Source: Acetivibrio clariflavus DSM 19732
GTDB taxonomy: Bacteria; Bacillota; Clostridia; Acetivibrionales; Acetivibrionaceae
Reading direction: 5' to 3'
Length of the DNA: 64,000 bases
Assembly: GCF_000237085.1 (NCBI RefSeq)
Contig: NC_016627.1
Location: 310,001-374,000 of the forward strand
Shown here: piece after piece, positions 12,408 to 21,888 of the stretch
Layout of the letters: the number at the start of each line of letters is the position of its first letter
How positions within the stretch are numbered: the first letter of the stretch is position 1
Notes under the pieces: generated by a model
The model's input: only the letters and a program-made list of their open reading frames with translations
What the model was told of the DNA's origin: nothing
Database searches by the model: none
Translations under genes and position numbers: made by a program

Positions 12408-15400
12408 ATGAAAAGGTTTTACAGAACAGTGGCTTTAACCTTGCTGTTATCGTTAATTGTACAGAATATTCAGAATATAAAGGTATTGGCCTACACCGGT
12501 CCGTTTCAGGCGCCTCCGTCGCCAACGCTGAAAGTTGATGAGTTAACGGGGGGTGTACTTGATATTGGATATGATGAGTATGATAAATACTATGTAGGCT
12601 TGAAGTGGAATACAGTATTCGATGCCGGTGCTGCAGGTTATTTGAATTTATATCTCCAGGAGGTGCCAAAAGGATATAGGACTGCTACTGCACGTACTTT
12701 AAAGGAACGCGGCATCCCGGAAACAAGTAATCCTCATAAAGTTAAGGATTTAAAGTCGGGAACCATATACTATATGGATATGACTGCCTATCAAGTATAC
12801 TTCGACCCTAGTGGAGAGGTAGCATATACAAGCCCTGAGTCTTCACCGTCAAATAGAGTGAAGGTGCTTACTGATATTGAGATTGCGGCCTACTCCTATG
12901 GAACCAATCAGATTAAGATAGAATGGGACGATGTCTGGGATACAGGAGGCAGAATAGGCTACAAACTTTATATATCAGAAAATGCAGCCTTTTCAAATAC
13001 TCAGCCCATCTTTATCGGAAATGCGCAGATAGGAGAAGGCAAAGCCGTTACTGTAAATGAAAAAACCGGGAAGCTTGAATATATTCATACAGTGAGAGAT
13101 CCGGGCAGGGTTTATTACGTTAGGATTGAACCGGATATATCCAATGATGAAGTAAAGAGAACAAAGTATACCAAGACGGTACAAGCTTGCAGTTTTATAT
13201 TGGTTAAAACGTCTAAAGTATCAAGCACTAACGACGGTATAGTGTGGAAATTGGAATGGAGTCCAGTTGTTACAGGGCTTAGCGATAGCAATATAAAAAT
13301 TTCTTACCATATATACAGAGGAATAATAGGTTCCAGTTCTTTAGCACAGTATATGGCAGCTGTGGACGGGAGGGAATTTTTTGTTACCGTCCCGCCGGGA
13401 AAAGACCAATACTATTTTATAATAAGGGCTATTGTAACCAGAAATGGTGAGGATGTTTACAAAGGAATAAGAATTGAATCGGATCAAATTATTTTAATGG
13501 AGCATGAGACACCCTCGCGGCCTACCACGCCGGAAATAGTAGACTTTTTTGAAAGGGTTGGAGGGGACAGAATAATAAGTTATGATGATGAGTTGACTCC
13601 AAGGAGTGCCACAATACTGTGGAGACTTCCTTTAAAAGGCAATGGTGAAATTGACAGCGATGTTACCTATGATATATGGTTGGTAACAGACCCGGGCACA
13701 TTGGATAATCCTTCCGACAATCAGAAAATTGCAACAGATTTAAAGGTGGGCAATAACAATTATGTAAATGATGGAGATACTCTAATAGGATATAAATATA
13801 AAATAGACGGACTTAATCCGAATTCCACCTACTACATGAAAATGGTTGCAAAGAAAAAATTCCTTGATACTGTGGACGGCGTTTTGCAAAGTGTCACATA
13901 CTATTCCGATCCTGCGTTTAAGATAATAATTACTCCCATAGACGGTGATATAAATCAACCGGTAGTACCTGCAAGGCCTCCCGTTAAAATAAAAGAGTAT
14001 AGTCAGGGCAAGTATTCAATTACGGAAAATTCCGTTACAATACAGGTTAAAAACCTCTGGTATGAGAAGTTTAACTTTGAAACTAACAAATGGGAATACA
14101 TCAGGAGTGAAAAGTTAAATGAGAATGATGTGCCTCCTTTTGATCCTAAAACTACTGTAGTGGATGATGTTTACTATAGAAAAGTAGCCTATGATTCCGG
14201 GGTTACTTTGGAGGTTGGTTGTATTGAGTATGTCGAGGGAATGGATTATGAGGAATTGAAAAAACTGGTGCCGAACAAGGTAACCAATTTTCCTGTTACA
14301 CCCAATGATCCCAATGAAAATCCAAATCTCAACCCTGACGGAAATTATCACAATGTCGATATAACATTGACAGATCTTGAACCAAATACTACCTACGTGG
14401 TATGGGTAAGGGCTGCAAGGCGGAGTTTAAATCTTGTTTCCGGTCCATCGGATCCCATTGTGTTTACCACTCTGCCGATTATTGAAACTCCAGCGGAAAA
14501 ACCCGTTGTTCCGTATTTTAATTACAGCTTTGCCAGTGACACATATATTGATTTGGGATGGGATTTTGTACCTGGGTATAATTATTACCTGAAATATGGA
14601 ATAGAGGATAATCCCAACACTGCTTCAAACCAAATAACTATTACAGCCCAGGAACTTAAAAACAACACCTACTATAGAGTGGAAGGATTGAAACAGGATA
14701 CGTTGTATTATTTCTGGATTCAGGCAGAAGCGATTAGCGCTGACGGAGTGAGCAACAAGTCAGACTGGAGTGACTCCTATTCTGTAAGGACCTTGAAATA
14801 TATTCCTCCGGAAACGCCGAAAGGGTTTGGGGTGAAAAACTCAGATGATGCCATAACAAAAAATAGCATAACTTATGAGTGGATGATGGAAGAAAATTTA
14901 CAGTATATACTTGAAATTTCAAAGGATATTGATTACAAGGATTTAACGGAGTATGCAGTGGGTAACAATTCGGAATATACAGTTAGCGGACTGTTGTCAA
15001 ATCACAGGTATTATGCAAGGTTATATGCCTATGATCCTGTTAAAAACCTGCGTTCACAGCCAACGCAAAGCATAACGGTGAGAACGTTAAGAAGTGATGA
15101 CGATTTCGATTCGAATGAGGATATTGAAGATGTGATAACTGGAGAATTTGTGGAAAAAGGAACAAAAATAGTTAACAATACCTGGAATATAAAAATTGTC
15201 GGTGTCAATGCAGATCGTTTTGTACAGCATGTTTTAACCGATAATAAACTGGATTATGTATTGGATGTTACAAATCCGCCTTCAGCCTGTGAGGTTATAA
15301 GCATTGTAATATCGGATAAGGTTTTCAAGGCATTGACGTTGATTGGTGAAAATCTGATAATTAAAACGCAGAAGGTGAATCTGATTATAAGGCCGGGAGT

Positions 15401-16241
15401 TTTGACTACCGATAATAGCAACCCGCTGGTTAAAAAAGCTTCGGGAGTGGACTATGAAATAGCTATTTCATTATCTAAAACAACCGGAATTGATGTTAAA
15501 AATATGACTGTCAAGTTGGAAACCGGTAATTATAAAATCAGTGCTTTTGAGGGTGCAAATAAAGTTCCTCTGAACCAGGTTTTGAAACCTTTAAAGTTTG
15601 TTGTAACGTACAATGATGAAGATTGGTACATTAATGGTAAGACATCGGGTTTTGTACTTGATTCTTCTACTTCAACGTGGACACGGGCAAGTACTTCAGC
15701 GGTATATAATAGAGATATCGGCCAGGGCAAATTAACCTTTGAGTCGTTAAAACCCGGAGAAACTGTGGTGGCACAATTTGGCAATGATTATTTTGACGAT
15801 ATATATTATCATTATTATGAGACTGTGATAAACAATGTAGCATCGGTTCACGAGATTAAAAGCGTACCCGGCAGATTGTTTGCTCCGGACCTGAATGCTA
15901 CTTTAGGTGATAGTGTCAAACTGATGTTTGATGTTCTGGATTATCGATATGGAAACACTTATATGGAAGAGGCATTTAAAGCCGGTTTGATAAATTATAA
16001 CGAGATATATGCGGTTTCAAGGAACTGTACTGTTTCAAAAGCTTATTCCATGATAGTAAGACTATTCGAACTAAAAACCGGTACGACACTCAGCAGCGAA
16101 AAGAAATCGAATTTCATAAGCAGCAATGGATTTACGGTTATACGTGATGGAAGACCTGCCTCAGAGGATAGTGTTATCAATAGAGGAGAATTAATGTACC
16201 TTATAGAAAAATTGCTTGTATTTATAGGTGAGATTGATTGA
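12408..16241 (+). CDS. Second secreted fibronectin-III / SLH-like surface protein
   Basis: Paralogue of the preceding gene, 1,277 residues. It has a signal peptide (FYRTVALTLLLSLIVQNI...LAYT), repeated FN3 modules with the same signature turns (SGTIYYM, PNSTYYMKM, PNTTYVVWVRA, QDTLYYFWIQA), the same C-terminal domain (about residues 920-1,140) and a degenerate SLH-like tail with NRGELMYLIEKL. AGGAG is eight bases before this ATG; the ATG six bases earlier is too close to it. The 90-base gap from the first gene suggests co-transcription. Function unknown. Confidence 0.78.
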   Translation: MKRFYRTVALTLLLSLIVQNIQNIKVLAYTGPFQAPPSPTLKVDELTGGVLDIGYDEYDKYYVGLKWNTVFDAGAAGYLNLYLQEVPKGYRTATARTLKERGIPETSNPHKVKDLKSGTIYYMDMTAYQVYFDPSGEVAYTSPESSPSNRVKVLTDIEIAAYSYGTNQIKIEWDDVWDTGGRIGYKLYISENAAFSNTQPIFIGNAQIGEGKAVTVNEKTGKLEYIHTVRDPGRVYYVRIEPDISNDEVKRTKYTKTVQACSFILVKTSKVSSTNDGIVWKLEWSPVVTGLSDSNIKISYHIYRGIIGSSSLAQYMAAVDGREFFVTVPPGKDQYYFIIRAIVTRNGEDVYKGIRIESDQIILMEHETPSRPTTPEIVDFFERVGGDRIISYDDELTPRSATILWRLPLKGNGEIDSDVTYDIWLVTDPGTLDNPSDNQKIATDLKVGNNNYVNDGDTLIGYKYKIDGLNPNSTYYMKMVAKKKFLDTVDGVLQSVTYYSDPAFKIIITPIDGDINQPVVPARPPVKIKEYSQGKYSITENSVTIQVKNLWYEKFNFETNKWEYIRSEKLNENDVPPFDPKTTVVDDVYYRKVAYDSGVTLEVGCIEYVEGMDYEELKKLVPNKVTNFPVTPNDPNENPNLNPDGNYHNVDITLTDLEPNTTYVVWVRAARRSLNLVSGPSDPIVFTTLPIIETPAEKPVVPYFNYSFASDTYIDLGWDFVPGYNYYLKYGIEDNPNTASNQITITAQELKNNTYYRVEGLKQDTLYYFWIQAEAISADGVSNKSDWSDSYSVRTLKYIPPETPKGFGVKNSDDAITKNSITYEWMMEENLQYILEISKDIDYKDLTEYAVGNNSEYTVSGLLSNHRYYARLYAYDPVKNLRSQPTQSITVRTLRSDDDFDSNEDIEDVITGEFVEKGTKIVNNTWNIKIVGVNADRFVQHVLTDNKLDYVLDVTNPPSACEVISIVISDKVFKALTLIGENLIIKTQKVNLIIRPGVLTTDNSNPLVKKASGVDYEIAISLSKTTGIDVKNMTVKLETGNYKISAFEGANKVPLNQVLKPLKFVVTYNDEDWYINGKTSGFVLDSSTSTWTRASTSAVYNRDIGQGKLTFESLKPGETVVAQFGNDYFDDIYYHYYETVINNVASVHEIKSVPGRLFAPDLNATLGDSVKLMFDVLDYRYGNTYMEEAFKAGLINYNEIYAVSRNCTVSKAYSMIVRLFELKTGTTLSSEKKSNFISSNGFTVIRDGRPASEDSVINRGELMYLIEKLLVFIGEID

Positions 16242-16319
16242 TGTTTGAAAATTATATAAAAAAATAGTCATTTGGAAATAAAAATAAATCCAAAAAAGAA
16301 GGATTTGGGGTATGCAGTG

Positions 16320-17171
16320 ATGAATATAAATAAAGTAGCAGTTTACATAATAGTGATTTGTAGCATGATTTTCTTAAATGTAAATTTTTCCTCTGCCCAC
16401 GGACTTAATTATGAAATTGAGCGATTAGGGAACAATAAAGAAAGAGTTATATTGAAATGGAGCAATGAAGAAGAAAAAAAAGGATTTGCTCTTGTATATC
16501 ACTATTTTGCTAATGGCAAAACTTTGCATATCGGATATGAACTTAAAGAAGGATATCCTACTGAAGCATATTTGGATTATGACTTAAATAGTGTTTTGTA
16601 TCCTATAAGAGTTAATTTGCATGAAGTTGGAAAAAACGATGATACACCCTTTACTGACATTAACGGTTTGGAAACTGAAGAATATATAAGGCATTTGCAT
16701 GATGTAGGAATTATAAATGGTTTTCCGGATGGTGCTTTTTTACCGGAAAACCCTATCAGTAGGGCAGAGTTTGTGGTAATAATGGTTAAGGCATTAGGGA
16801 TTGAAGGTAAAAGCAGGAACATCAAAGGTTTTGTTGATATAGACAGGCATTGGGCAAGGGATTACATTCTTTTGGCAGCCGATAACGGGTTAATTTCAGG
16901 CTATGAGGACGGTACTGTAAGGCCAGATAAACCTATAACCGTAGCAGAAGTCAGTTCGATTTTGGCAAGATCGTTTTCTTTTAAGACAACGAAGAATGGT
17001 ATATATTCTAAAGTTAGACAAGACAAATGGTACAGTGCTGCTGTGAAAAAGATGTTTGATGTCGGAATACTTAATACTAAAGACAGTATTTACAATTTTT
17101 TTGATGAGGAGAGCAATATCAGCAGAGCAAACTGTGCAATGATGATTAGCAGAGCTATTTCGACGTATTGA
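16320..17171 (+). CDS. Secreted protein with three S-layer homology domains
   Basis: About 283 residues: a signal peptide (NKVAVYIIVICSMIFLNVNFSSAHG), a short 70-residue N-terminal region, then three SLH repeats. These start at FTDINGLETEEYI, FVDIDRHWARDYI and YSKVRQDKWYSAA, with the typical GFPDG, GYEDG and RAEF/ISRAN turns. SLH triplets bind pyruvylated secondary cell wall polymers. A TTG at 16272 in frame would place 16 charged residues before the signal peptide, so the later ATG is preferred. It probably belongs with the two FN3 proteins upstream. Confidence 0.85.
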   Translation: MNINKVAVYIIVICSMIFLNVNFSSAHGLNYEIERLGNNKERVILKWSNEEEKKGFALVYHYFANGKTLHIGYELKEGYPTEAYLDYDLNSVLYPIRVNLHEVGKNDDTPFTDINGLETEEYIRHLHDVGIINGFPDGAFLPENPISRAEFVVIMVKALGIEGKSRNIKGFVDIDRHWARDYILLAADNGLISGYEDGTVRPDKPITVAEVSSILARSFSFKTTKNGIYSKVRQDKWYSAAVKKMFDVGILNTKDSIYNFFDEESNISRANCAMMISRAISTY

Positions 17172-17386
17172 TAAAAAATAAAATTTCATAGAAACTTTTT
17201 AGCATAGGAAAATACTTTTTTAAAAATTTATATTTTATGTTCATTTTATTCAGGTTATTCAGAAAAGTCCTATGCCTTAAAATATTGCATGTATATCCCT
17301 CAGCCGATAAGGCAATAATTTAAAGTGAGTTCAGTAGACAGAGAAATTTATAACTGGCGTATTTGTTCTTATCAAGGGGGATACAT

Positions 17387-18142
17387 GTGATTGTAAAATT
17401 AAGTAAATATTTCATTTTGTTTATGTTTTTAATAATGCTATTTACAATATTGTATGGAGGAATATACTATAGATGGGGAGATAATTCGGTCCTCCAAAAT
17501 GCTTTTTTGAGTTCAGGTGCTAAATTTGTAAATAGTGAAGTTTATGTGTGGTCTAATATGGATGAACATAATCAAGATATGGAAAAGCTGTTGAAATTGG
17601 CTGATCAACTTGAGATGGACTTAAGTGTAGTAAAAAACAATACTTATACAAAGCAATATGTTAAAGAGCATTCTTTTGATAAGCTAGAGATAAAGGGGAT
17701 TTGCGCTGATGGAAAAAGAGTTGATATAGCCGCTCAGCAGTGCAAAGATAATTCACAAAAAAGCAATATATCAGTTAATGTAATTAACAGAATGGGTGCG
17801 CTGGATATAAATGATACAGTTAATGCAATTAAAGAAAGGTTTAAAAGTTTAAAACTGAAGCCAAAGATTAATACTTGTATTATCGGTTGTTTTGATGGTA
17901 AGCTAGACTATGAAGAAATGAACAGAATTAGCGAAAATATACTTAAATGTGCAAAAGCAAAAAAGATTGAGAGCTTATATGACAACAATTTAATTAGTAT
18001 ATCAGCCTATTCACCTTGTATAGACAATAATATTGAGGTGAAGGGCAAAAGAATAAATATAAATATAGCATTAAGATATAATGCTTATGAAGATAAGACT
18101 TACATATGGCTTGCGACACCGGTAATTGCTATTGAATACTAG
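17387..18142 (+). CDS. ywmB: YwmB-family sporulation-associated protein
   Basis: 251 residues with one N-terminal membrane helix or uncleaved signal ([18 protein letters not shown]), followed by a soluble domain of the YwmB (TATA-box-binding-like fold, DUF1779) type. The assignment rests mostly on size, topology and position directly before murA and spoIID, as in Bacillus. The start is GTG, six bases after AAGGGGG; the ATG overlapping it is out of frame. Exact function is unknown. Confidence 0.65.
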   Translation: MIVKLSKYFILFMFLIMLFTILYGGIYYRWGDNSVLQNAFLSSGAKFVNSEVYVWSNMDEHNQDMEKLLKLADQLEMDLSVVKNNTYTKQYVKEHSFDKLEIKGICADGKRVDIAAQQCKDNSQKSNISVNVINRMGALDINDTVNAIKERFKSLKLKPKINTCIIGCFDGKLDYEEMNRISENILKCAKAKKIESLYDNNLISISAYSPCIDNNIEVKGKRININIALRYNAYEDKTYIWLATPVIAIEY

Positions 18143-18212
18143 GTTTTTCGGTATTCTGAACTGCAAGGAAGCACATACAAAAGATAAATATATGATGAAA
18201 GGAAGAATTAAC

Positions 18213-19484
18213 GTGCCCAAATTGATTGTTTCCGAATCGAAACCACTGAAAGGAACTGTAAGAGTAAGTGGTGCAAAGAATTCTGTATTGCCAATATTAG
18301 CTGCATCTTTGTTAGGGGACAGAGAGAGTATTATCGAAGAAATTCCTTATTTATCTGATGTAAAAATTATGTGTGATTTACTCAAATCATTTGGGGCAAA
18401 AGTTGAATTTTCGGATAATAAGACAAAATTGAGAATAGATTCGAATTCAATAAATAATGCTATAGCACCCTATGAACTTGTAAATAAAATGAGGGCATCT
18501 ATTTTAGTAATGGGTCCGCTTCTTGCAAAGATGGGAGTTGCTAAAATTTCACTTCCGGGCGGATGTGCTATAGGTTCAAGACCTGTTGATCTGCACCTCA
18601 AAGGATTTGCTGCAATGGGAGCAGAGATTACTCAAGATCATGGTTATATAGAAGCAAGAGTAAACGGCCGACTTAGAGGTAATAAAATTTACCTTGACTT
18701 TCCCAGCGTGGGAGCTACCGAAAATATAATGATGGCAGCAGTTCTTGCGGAAGGTCAAACCATAATTGAAAACGCTGCAATTGAACCGGAGATAGTTGAT
18801 TTGGCCACCTATTTGACTACTATGGGTGCTGATATTAAAGGAGCCGGGACTGATACAATAAAAATAAACGGTGTTGATTCACTAAAAGGTGCGACTCATG
18901 CGGTTATTCCTGACAGAATTGAAGCCGGCACCTTTATGGTTGCAGCAGCTATAACAGCTGGGGATGTAAGGATTGAAAACGTGGTTCCTGATCATCTGAA
19001 ACCTATAACAGCTAAACTTAGAGAAGCAGGAGTCGAAGTATCGGAAGAACTTTCAAGCATACATGTCAAGTCTGACGGAAATATAAAGCCAATAGATATA
19101 AAAACCCATCCCTATCCGGGATTTCCTACAGATATGCAGTCGCAAATGACTTCACTTATGACCAGGGCCGAAGGCACCAGTATGGTTATAGAAACTATAT
19201 TTGAAAATAGATTTATGCATCTTGCGGAACTGAAGCGTATGGGTGCAAATGTAAAGATTGAAGGAAGAAGTGCAATTATCGAGGGAAGATGTAAATTGAC
19301 CGGTGCGAGGGTTAAAGCTACCGACTTGAGAGCCGGGGCAGCGTTAATATTGGCGGGACTCACGGCAGAAGGTATTACGGAAATAACCGATATTGAACAT
19401 ATTGAAAGAGGTTACGTTAACATACATGAAAAACTTAATCAACTGGGAGCTGATATCAAAAGGGTTGAAGAAGATTTAAATTGA
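18213..19484 (+). CDS. murA: UDP-N-acetylglucosamine 1-carboxyvinyltransferase (MurA)
   Basis: MurA transfers enolpyruvate from PEP to UDP-GlcNAc, the first committed step of peptidoglycan synthesis in the cytoplasm. The product is 423 residues, normal for the family. It begins [23 protein letters not shown] and has the catalytic cysteine in [10 protein letters not shown], the fosfomycin-sensitive form (Cys, not Asp). The GTG start follows GAAAGGAAG; the frame is open further upstream, but that part overlaps ywmB and is not family-like. Confidence 0.96.
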   Translation: MPKLIVSESKPLKGTVRVSGAKNSVLPILAASLLGDRESIIEEIPYLSDVKIMCDLLKSFGAKVEFSDNKTKLRIDSNSINNAIAPYELVNKMRASILVMGPLLAKMGVAKISLPGGCAIGSRPVDLHLKGFAAMGAEITQDHGYIEARVNGRLRGNKIYLDFPSVGATENIMMAAVLAEGQTIIENAAIEPEIVDLATYLTTMGADIKGAGTDTIKINGVDSLKGATHAVIPDRIEAGTFMVAAAITAGDVRIENVVPDHLKPITAKLREAGVEVSEELSSIHVKSDGNIKPIDIKTHPYPGFPTDMQSQMTSLMTRAEGTSMVIETIFENRFMHLAELKRMGANVKIEGRSAIIEGRCKLTGARVKATDLRAGAALILAGLTAEGITEITDIEHIERGYVNIHEKLNQLGADIKRVEEDLN

Positions 19485-19524
19485 TATATTGCCGAAATAA
19501 AGCATTAATCAATTGTTATAAGAA

Positions 19525-19563
19525 AGCGGTTTAAGTCTCTTAAAAGGCTTAAGCTGCTTTTTT
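19525..19563 (+). terminator. Terminator after murA
   Basis: An 11-bp stem (AGCGGTTTAAG with CTTAAGCTGCT, two G-U wobbles) with a 12-base loop is followed by six T residues. It separates murA from spoIID. Confidence 0.8.
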
Positions 19564-19632
19564 ATTCGTCATTATTAAATATTTAAAAGTCGAAAAACAA
19601 AGTTGACTGCGGAACAAAACTTTATGGTTAAA

Positions 19633-19662
19633 GAATAATTCAAGTGTATTCAATCATATCTA
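19633..19662 (+). promoter_or_regulatory. Possible sigma-E promoter of spoIID
   Basis: GAATAATT is followed after 14 bases by CATATCTA, 67 bases before the spoIID start. This resembles the mother-cell sigma-E pattern (ATATT-type -35, CATAnnnT-type -10). spoIID is a sigma-E gene in Bacillus, but the -10 match here is partial. Confidence 0.35.
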
Positions 19663-19729
19663 TAAAAATAAAAACTTTGATTTTAAATTTATTGCTATTC
19701 CTAAGAAAAAAGCGAGAATGGGGATAACT

Positions 19730-20764
19730 ATGAGAAAAATAATTTATTACATATTGATTATGATTATAGTTATGATAGTTCTTCCAATGATAATTGTGGG
19801 TGGAGGGAATACCGTTATTGAAGAGGTCAAACCGAAGGAAAAAGCGGAAAAAGAAGATATAAAGATAAAAGTGTATATAAAAGACCAGGATAAAGTTGAA
19901 GAAATGTTGCTAGAGGATTATGTAAAGGAAGTTGTTGCAGCAGAGATGCCGGTAGAGTTTGAGATTGAAGCATTGAAAGCACAAGCAGTAGCTGCAAGAA
20001 CCTTTGGAGTGAGTAGAATTATGAATTTATATCCTGCCAAGGAAGACATCCATAAAGGTGCACATGTATGTACCGACTCGACCCATTGTCAGGCATGGAT
20101 GGATAAGTCGGATAGAATAAAAAAATGGAATTCTGTGAGTGCAGATAGAAATTGGGAAAAGATTGAGAACGCAGTCAAGGAAACGAAAGATATTATAATA
20201 TTATACGATAATAAACCCATTAACCCGCTGTTTCATGCCAATGGCGGAGGGAGAACCGAAAATTGCGAAGATGTATGGGAAGGAGTAGAAGTTCCATATC
20301 TGAAAAGTGTAAATAGCGATGGAGATGAAGAAGACCCCGGATATAAGGTTGTTACTGCTTTTAAAGAGGAAGATATAATTGATAGTATAAAAAGCGAGTA
20401 TCCTGATATTTTGCTCAATGAAGATGATTTGTTAAGTAACTTTAGTGTTTTGGAGCTTTCGGATGGGGGAAGAGTAAAGAAGATTAAAGTAGGGAATATT
20501 GAATTAAAGGGAACAGATTTGAGAAAACTCCTTTCCCTTAGGTCGACAAATTTTAAAATTGAAAAGGGAAAGGATAATGAACTGAATATTACTACAATAG
20601 GATATGGGCATGGAGTTGGTATGAGCCAGTATGGTGCAAATTACCTTGCCAAAAATGGAGGTACTTTTGAAGAAATTTTAAAACATTATTATAAAGGCGT
20701 GACATTAGCGCCATTTAATAAAGATGATTTATTGAATAAAACCGATAATGAAACAGGACAATAA
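19730..20764 (+). CDS. spoIID: Stage II sporulation protein D (SpoIID), lytic transglycosylase
   Basis: SpoIID is a mother-cell membrane enzyme that cleaves glycan strands during engulfment, working with SpoIIP and SpoIIM. The 344-residue product has one N-terminal membrane helix and then the SpoIID domain: LEDYVKEVVAAEMPVEFEIEALKAQAVAARTF, the HANGGGRTENCEDVW segment and GYGHGVGMSQYGANYLA near the C-terminus, which are hallmarks of the family. The ATG behind GGGGATAACT is preferred over an in-frame ATG 12 bases earlier. The next gene is spoIIQ. Confidence 0.95.
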   Translation: MRKIIYYILIMIIVMIVLPMIIVGGGNTVIEEVKPKEKAEKEDIKIKVYIKDQDKVEEMLLEDYVKEVVAAEMPVEFEIEALKAQAVAARTFGVSRIMNLYPAKEDIHKGAHVCTDSTHCQAWMDKSDRIKKWNSVSADRNWEKIENAVKETKDIIILYDNKPINPLFHANGGGRTENCEDVWEGVEVPYLKSVNSDGDEEDPGYKVVTAFKEEDIIDSIKSEYPDILLNEDDLLSNFSVLELSDGGRVKKIKVGNIELKGTDLRKLLSLRSTNFKIEKGKDNELNITTIGYGHGVGMSQYGANYLAKNGGTFEEILKHYYKGVTLAPFNKDDLLNKTDNETGQ

Positions 20765-20783
20765 AGAAATTTTATACCTCTAT

Positions 20784-20811
20784 GTATATTGTTGCCAGAT
20801 ACGGTAACAAT
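20784..20811 (+). promoter_or_regulatory. Probable sigma-F promoter of spoIIQ, overlapping an inverted repeat
   Basis: GTATA is followed after 14 bases by GGTAACAAT, which fits every fixed position of the forespore GGnnAnAnT -10 pattern, 20 bases before the spoIIQ start. The -10 is also the right half of an inverted repeat, ATTGTTGCC-agatac-GGTAACAAT, with one mismatch. In Bacillus, spoIIQ is a sigma-F gene. Confidence 0.55.
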
Positions 20812-20831
20812 AATATATGGAGGTGGAAAAA

Positions 20832-21725
20832 GTGAGTTTTAAAAAGTTATTTCCGGAAAGAAAAAAGACACAAAAAAAGGTTTTAGAGTTTTTGGATAGA
20901 AAGGGTTTTTACATTATACTGACAGTATGTATTGCAATTATGGGAGTATCTGCAGCATTAATAACTTCAAAGAATATCTCATCATCTAAAAATTACGCCG
21001 ATGATGGGATAGCAATCGACGATTTGGCAGATGATATTTTGAGTGATGAAAGTAGTATCAGCAGTGCTTTAGTACCTTCAGATTTAGAAGTGATTAACAA
21101 GACTCAAACTGAAGAATCTAAGCAAACAAGTAACTCAGCATCTAACGCGACACCGGACAAGAAAGATTCAAAAGCTACACCTGAACCGAATAAGGCAAAT
21201 ACATCAAAAGAACCTGCAAAAACTGCCGGGCCATCAAATAGCAACAGTAATTCGAAAAAAACATCAGCTAACACGGCAGAAGAAAAGACAGTTAGTACAG
21301 CAGACAACAAGAAATTTTCAATGCCTGTATTTGGAGAAATATCCTTCGAGTATGCTCAAGACAGGTTGGTATATTCGAAAACTCTTAATGAGTGGAGAGC
21401 ACATCCCGGTATAGATATAAAAGCAGATAGAGGAACACCTGTAAAAGTAGTAGCGGATGGAGTTGTTACGGAAATTAAAAACGATCCAAGACTCGGAGTA
21501 ACGATAATTGTTGACCACTTAAACGGTATAAAAACGGTTTATGCAAATTTAGCAAAGGGTGATATGGTAACACCTAATCAAAAGGTAAAACAAGGTGAAG
21601 TTATAGGGGCTGTTGGAAATACTGCAAGTTTTGAGTCTGCAGAACCACCACATCTCCATTTCGAAGTACTTAAAAACAATAAAAATGTTGATCCGTCTGA
21701 TTATTTGCCAAAGAAGGCAGAATAG
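20832..21725 (+). CDS. spoIIQ: Stage II sporulation protein Q (SpoIIQ), M23/LytM domain
   Basis: Forespore membrane protein that forms the SpoIIQ-SpoIIIAH channel complex across the intermembrane space. The 297-residue product has one membrane helix (about residues 26-46), a Ser/Thr/Lys/Pro-rich linker and a C-terminal LytM domain. The zinc motifs are complete here (HPGIDIKAD and HLHFEV), as in clostridial SpoIIQ and unlike Bacillus, so endopeptidase activity is possible. The GTG start follows GGAGGTGG by five bases. The 3' end shows an imperfect 31-bp tandem duplication, and an IS element lies just downstream. Confidence 0.88.
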   Translation: MSFKKLFPERKKTQKKVLEFLDRKGFYIILTVCIAIMGVSAALITSKNISSSKNYADDGIAIDDLADDILSDESSISSALVPSDLEVINKTQTEESKQTSNSASNATPDKKDSKATPEPNKANTSKEPAKTAGPSNSNSNSKKTSANTAEEKTVSTADNKKFSMPVFGEISFEYAQDRLVYSKTLNEWRAHPGIDIKADRGTPVKVVADGVVTEIKNDPRLGVTIIVDHLNGIKTVYANLAKGDMVTPNQKVKQGEVIGAVGNTASFESAEPPHLHFEVLKNNKNVDPSDYLPKKAE

Positions 21726-21756
21726 TAATGATTATCTGCCAAAGGAGGCAGAGCAG
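21699..21756 (+). repeat. Imperfect 31-bp tandem duplication at the spoIIQ 3' end
   Basis: GATTATTTGCCAAAG plus the following bases, which encode the last residues of SpoIIQ (DYLPKKAE, then stop), are repeated 31 bases further on as GATTATCTGCCAAAG. The second copy is shifted by one frame and reads DYLPKEAEQ. The TAG stop of copy 1 corresponds to CAG in copy 2. Confidence 0.75.
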
Positions 21757-21842
21757 AAATTAAACTTCGGAAGTGCGAAGTTAGGGAAAGGGGCTGTTGC
21801 ACTAAGAAAATTAGTGTAACAGTCCTTTTGTGTCTAAAAAGC

Positions 21843-21872
21843 AAATTCCGGACTTCGAAAAGTCCGGAATTT
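21843..21872 (+). promoter_or_regulatory. Perfect 13-bp hairpin in the transposase leader
   Basis: AAATTCCGGACTT and its exact complement flank a CGAA tetraloop and end 16 bases before the transposase ATG. Such a stem can block ribosome read-in or expose the start only under certain transcription conditions; that role is inferred from position only. Confidence 0.6.
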
Positions 21873-21888
21873 GGTGTAAAATGTATTT

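Noticed and set aside
17202-17276. GCATAGGA and TCCTATGC inverted repeat after the SLH gene
   Set aside because: Only 8 bp with a loop of about 60 bases; no T run, so neither a terminator nor a MITE can be supported.
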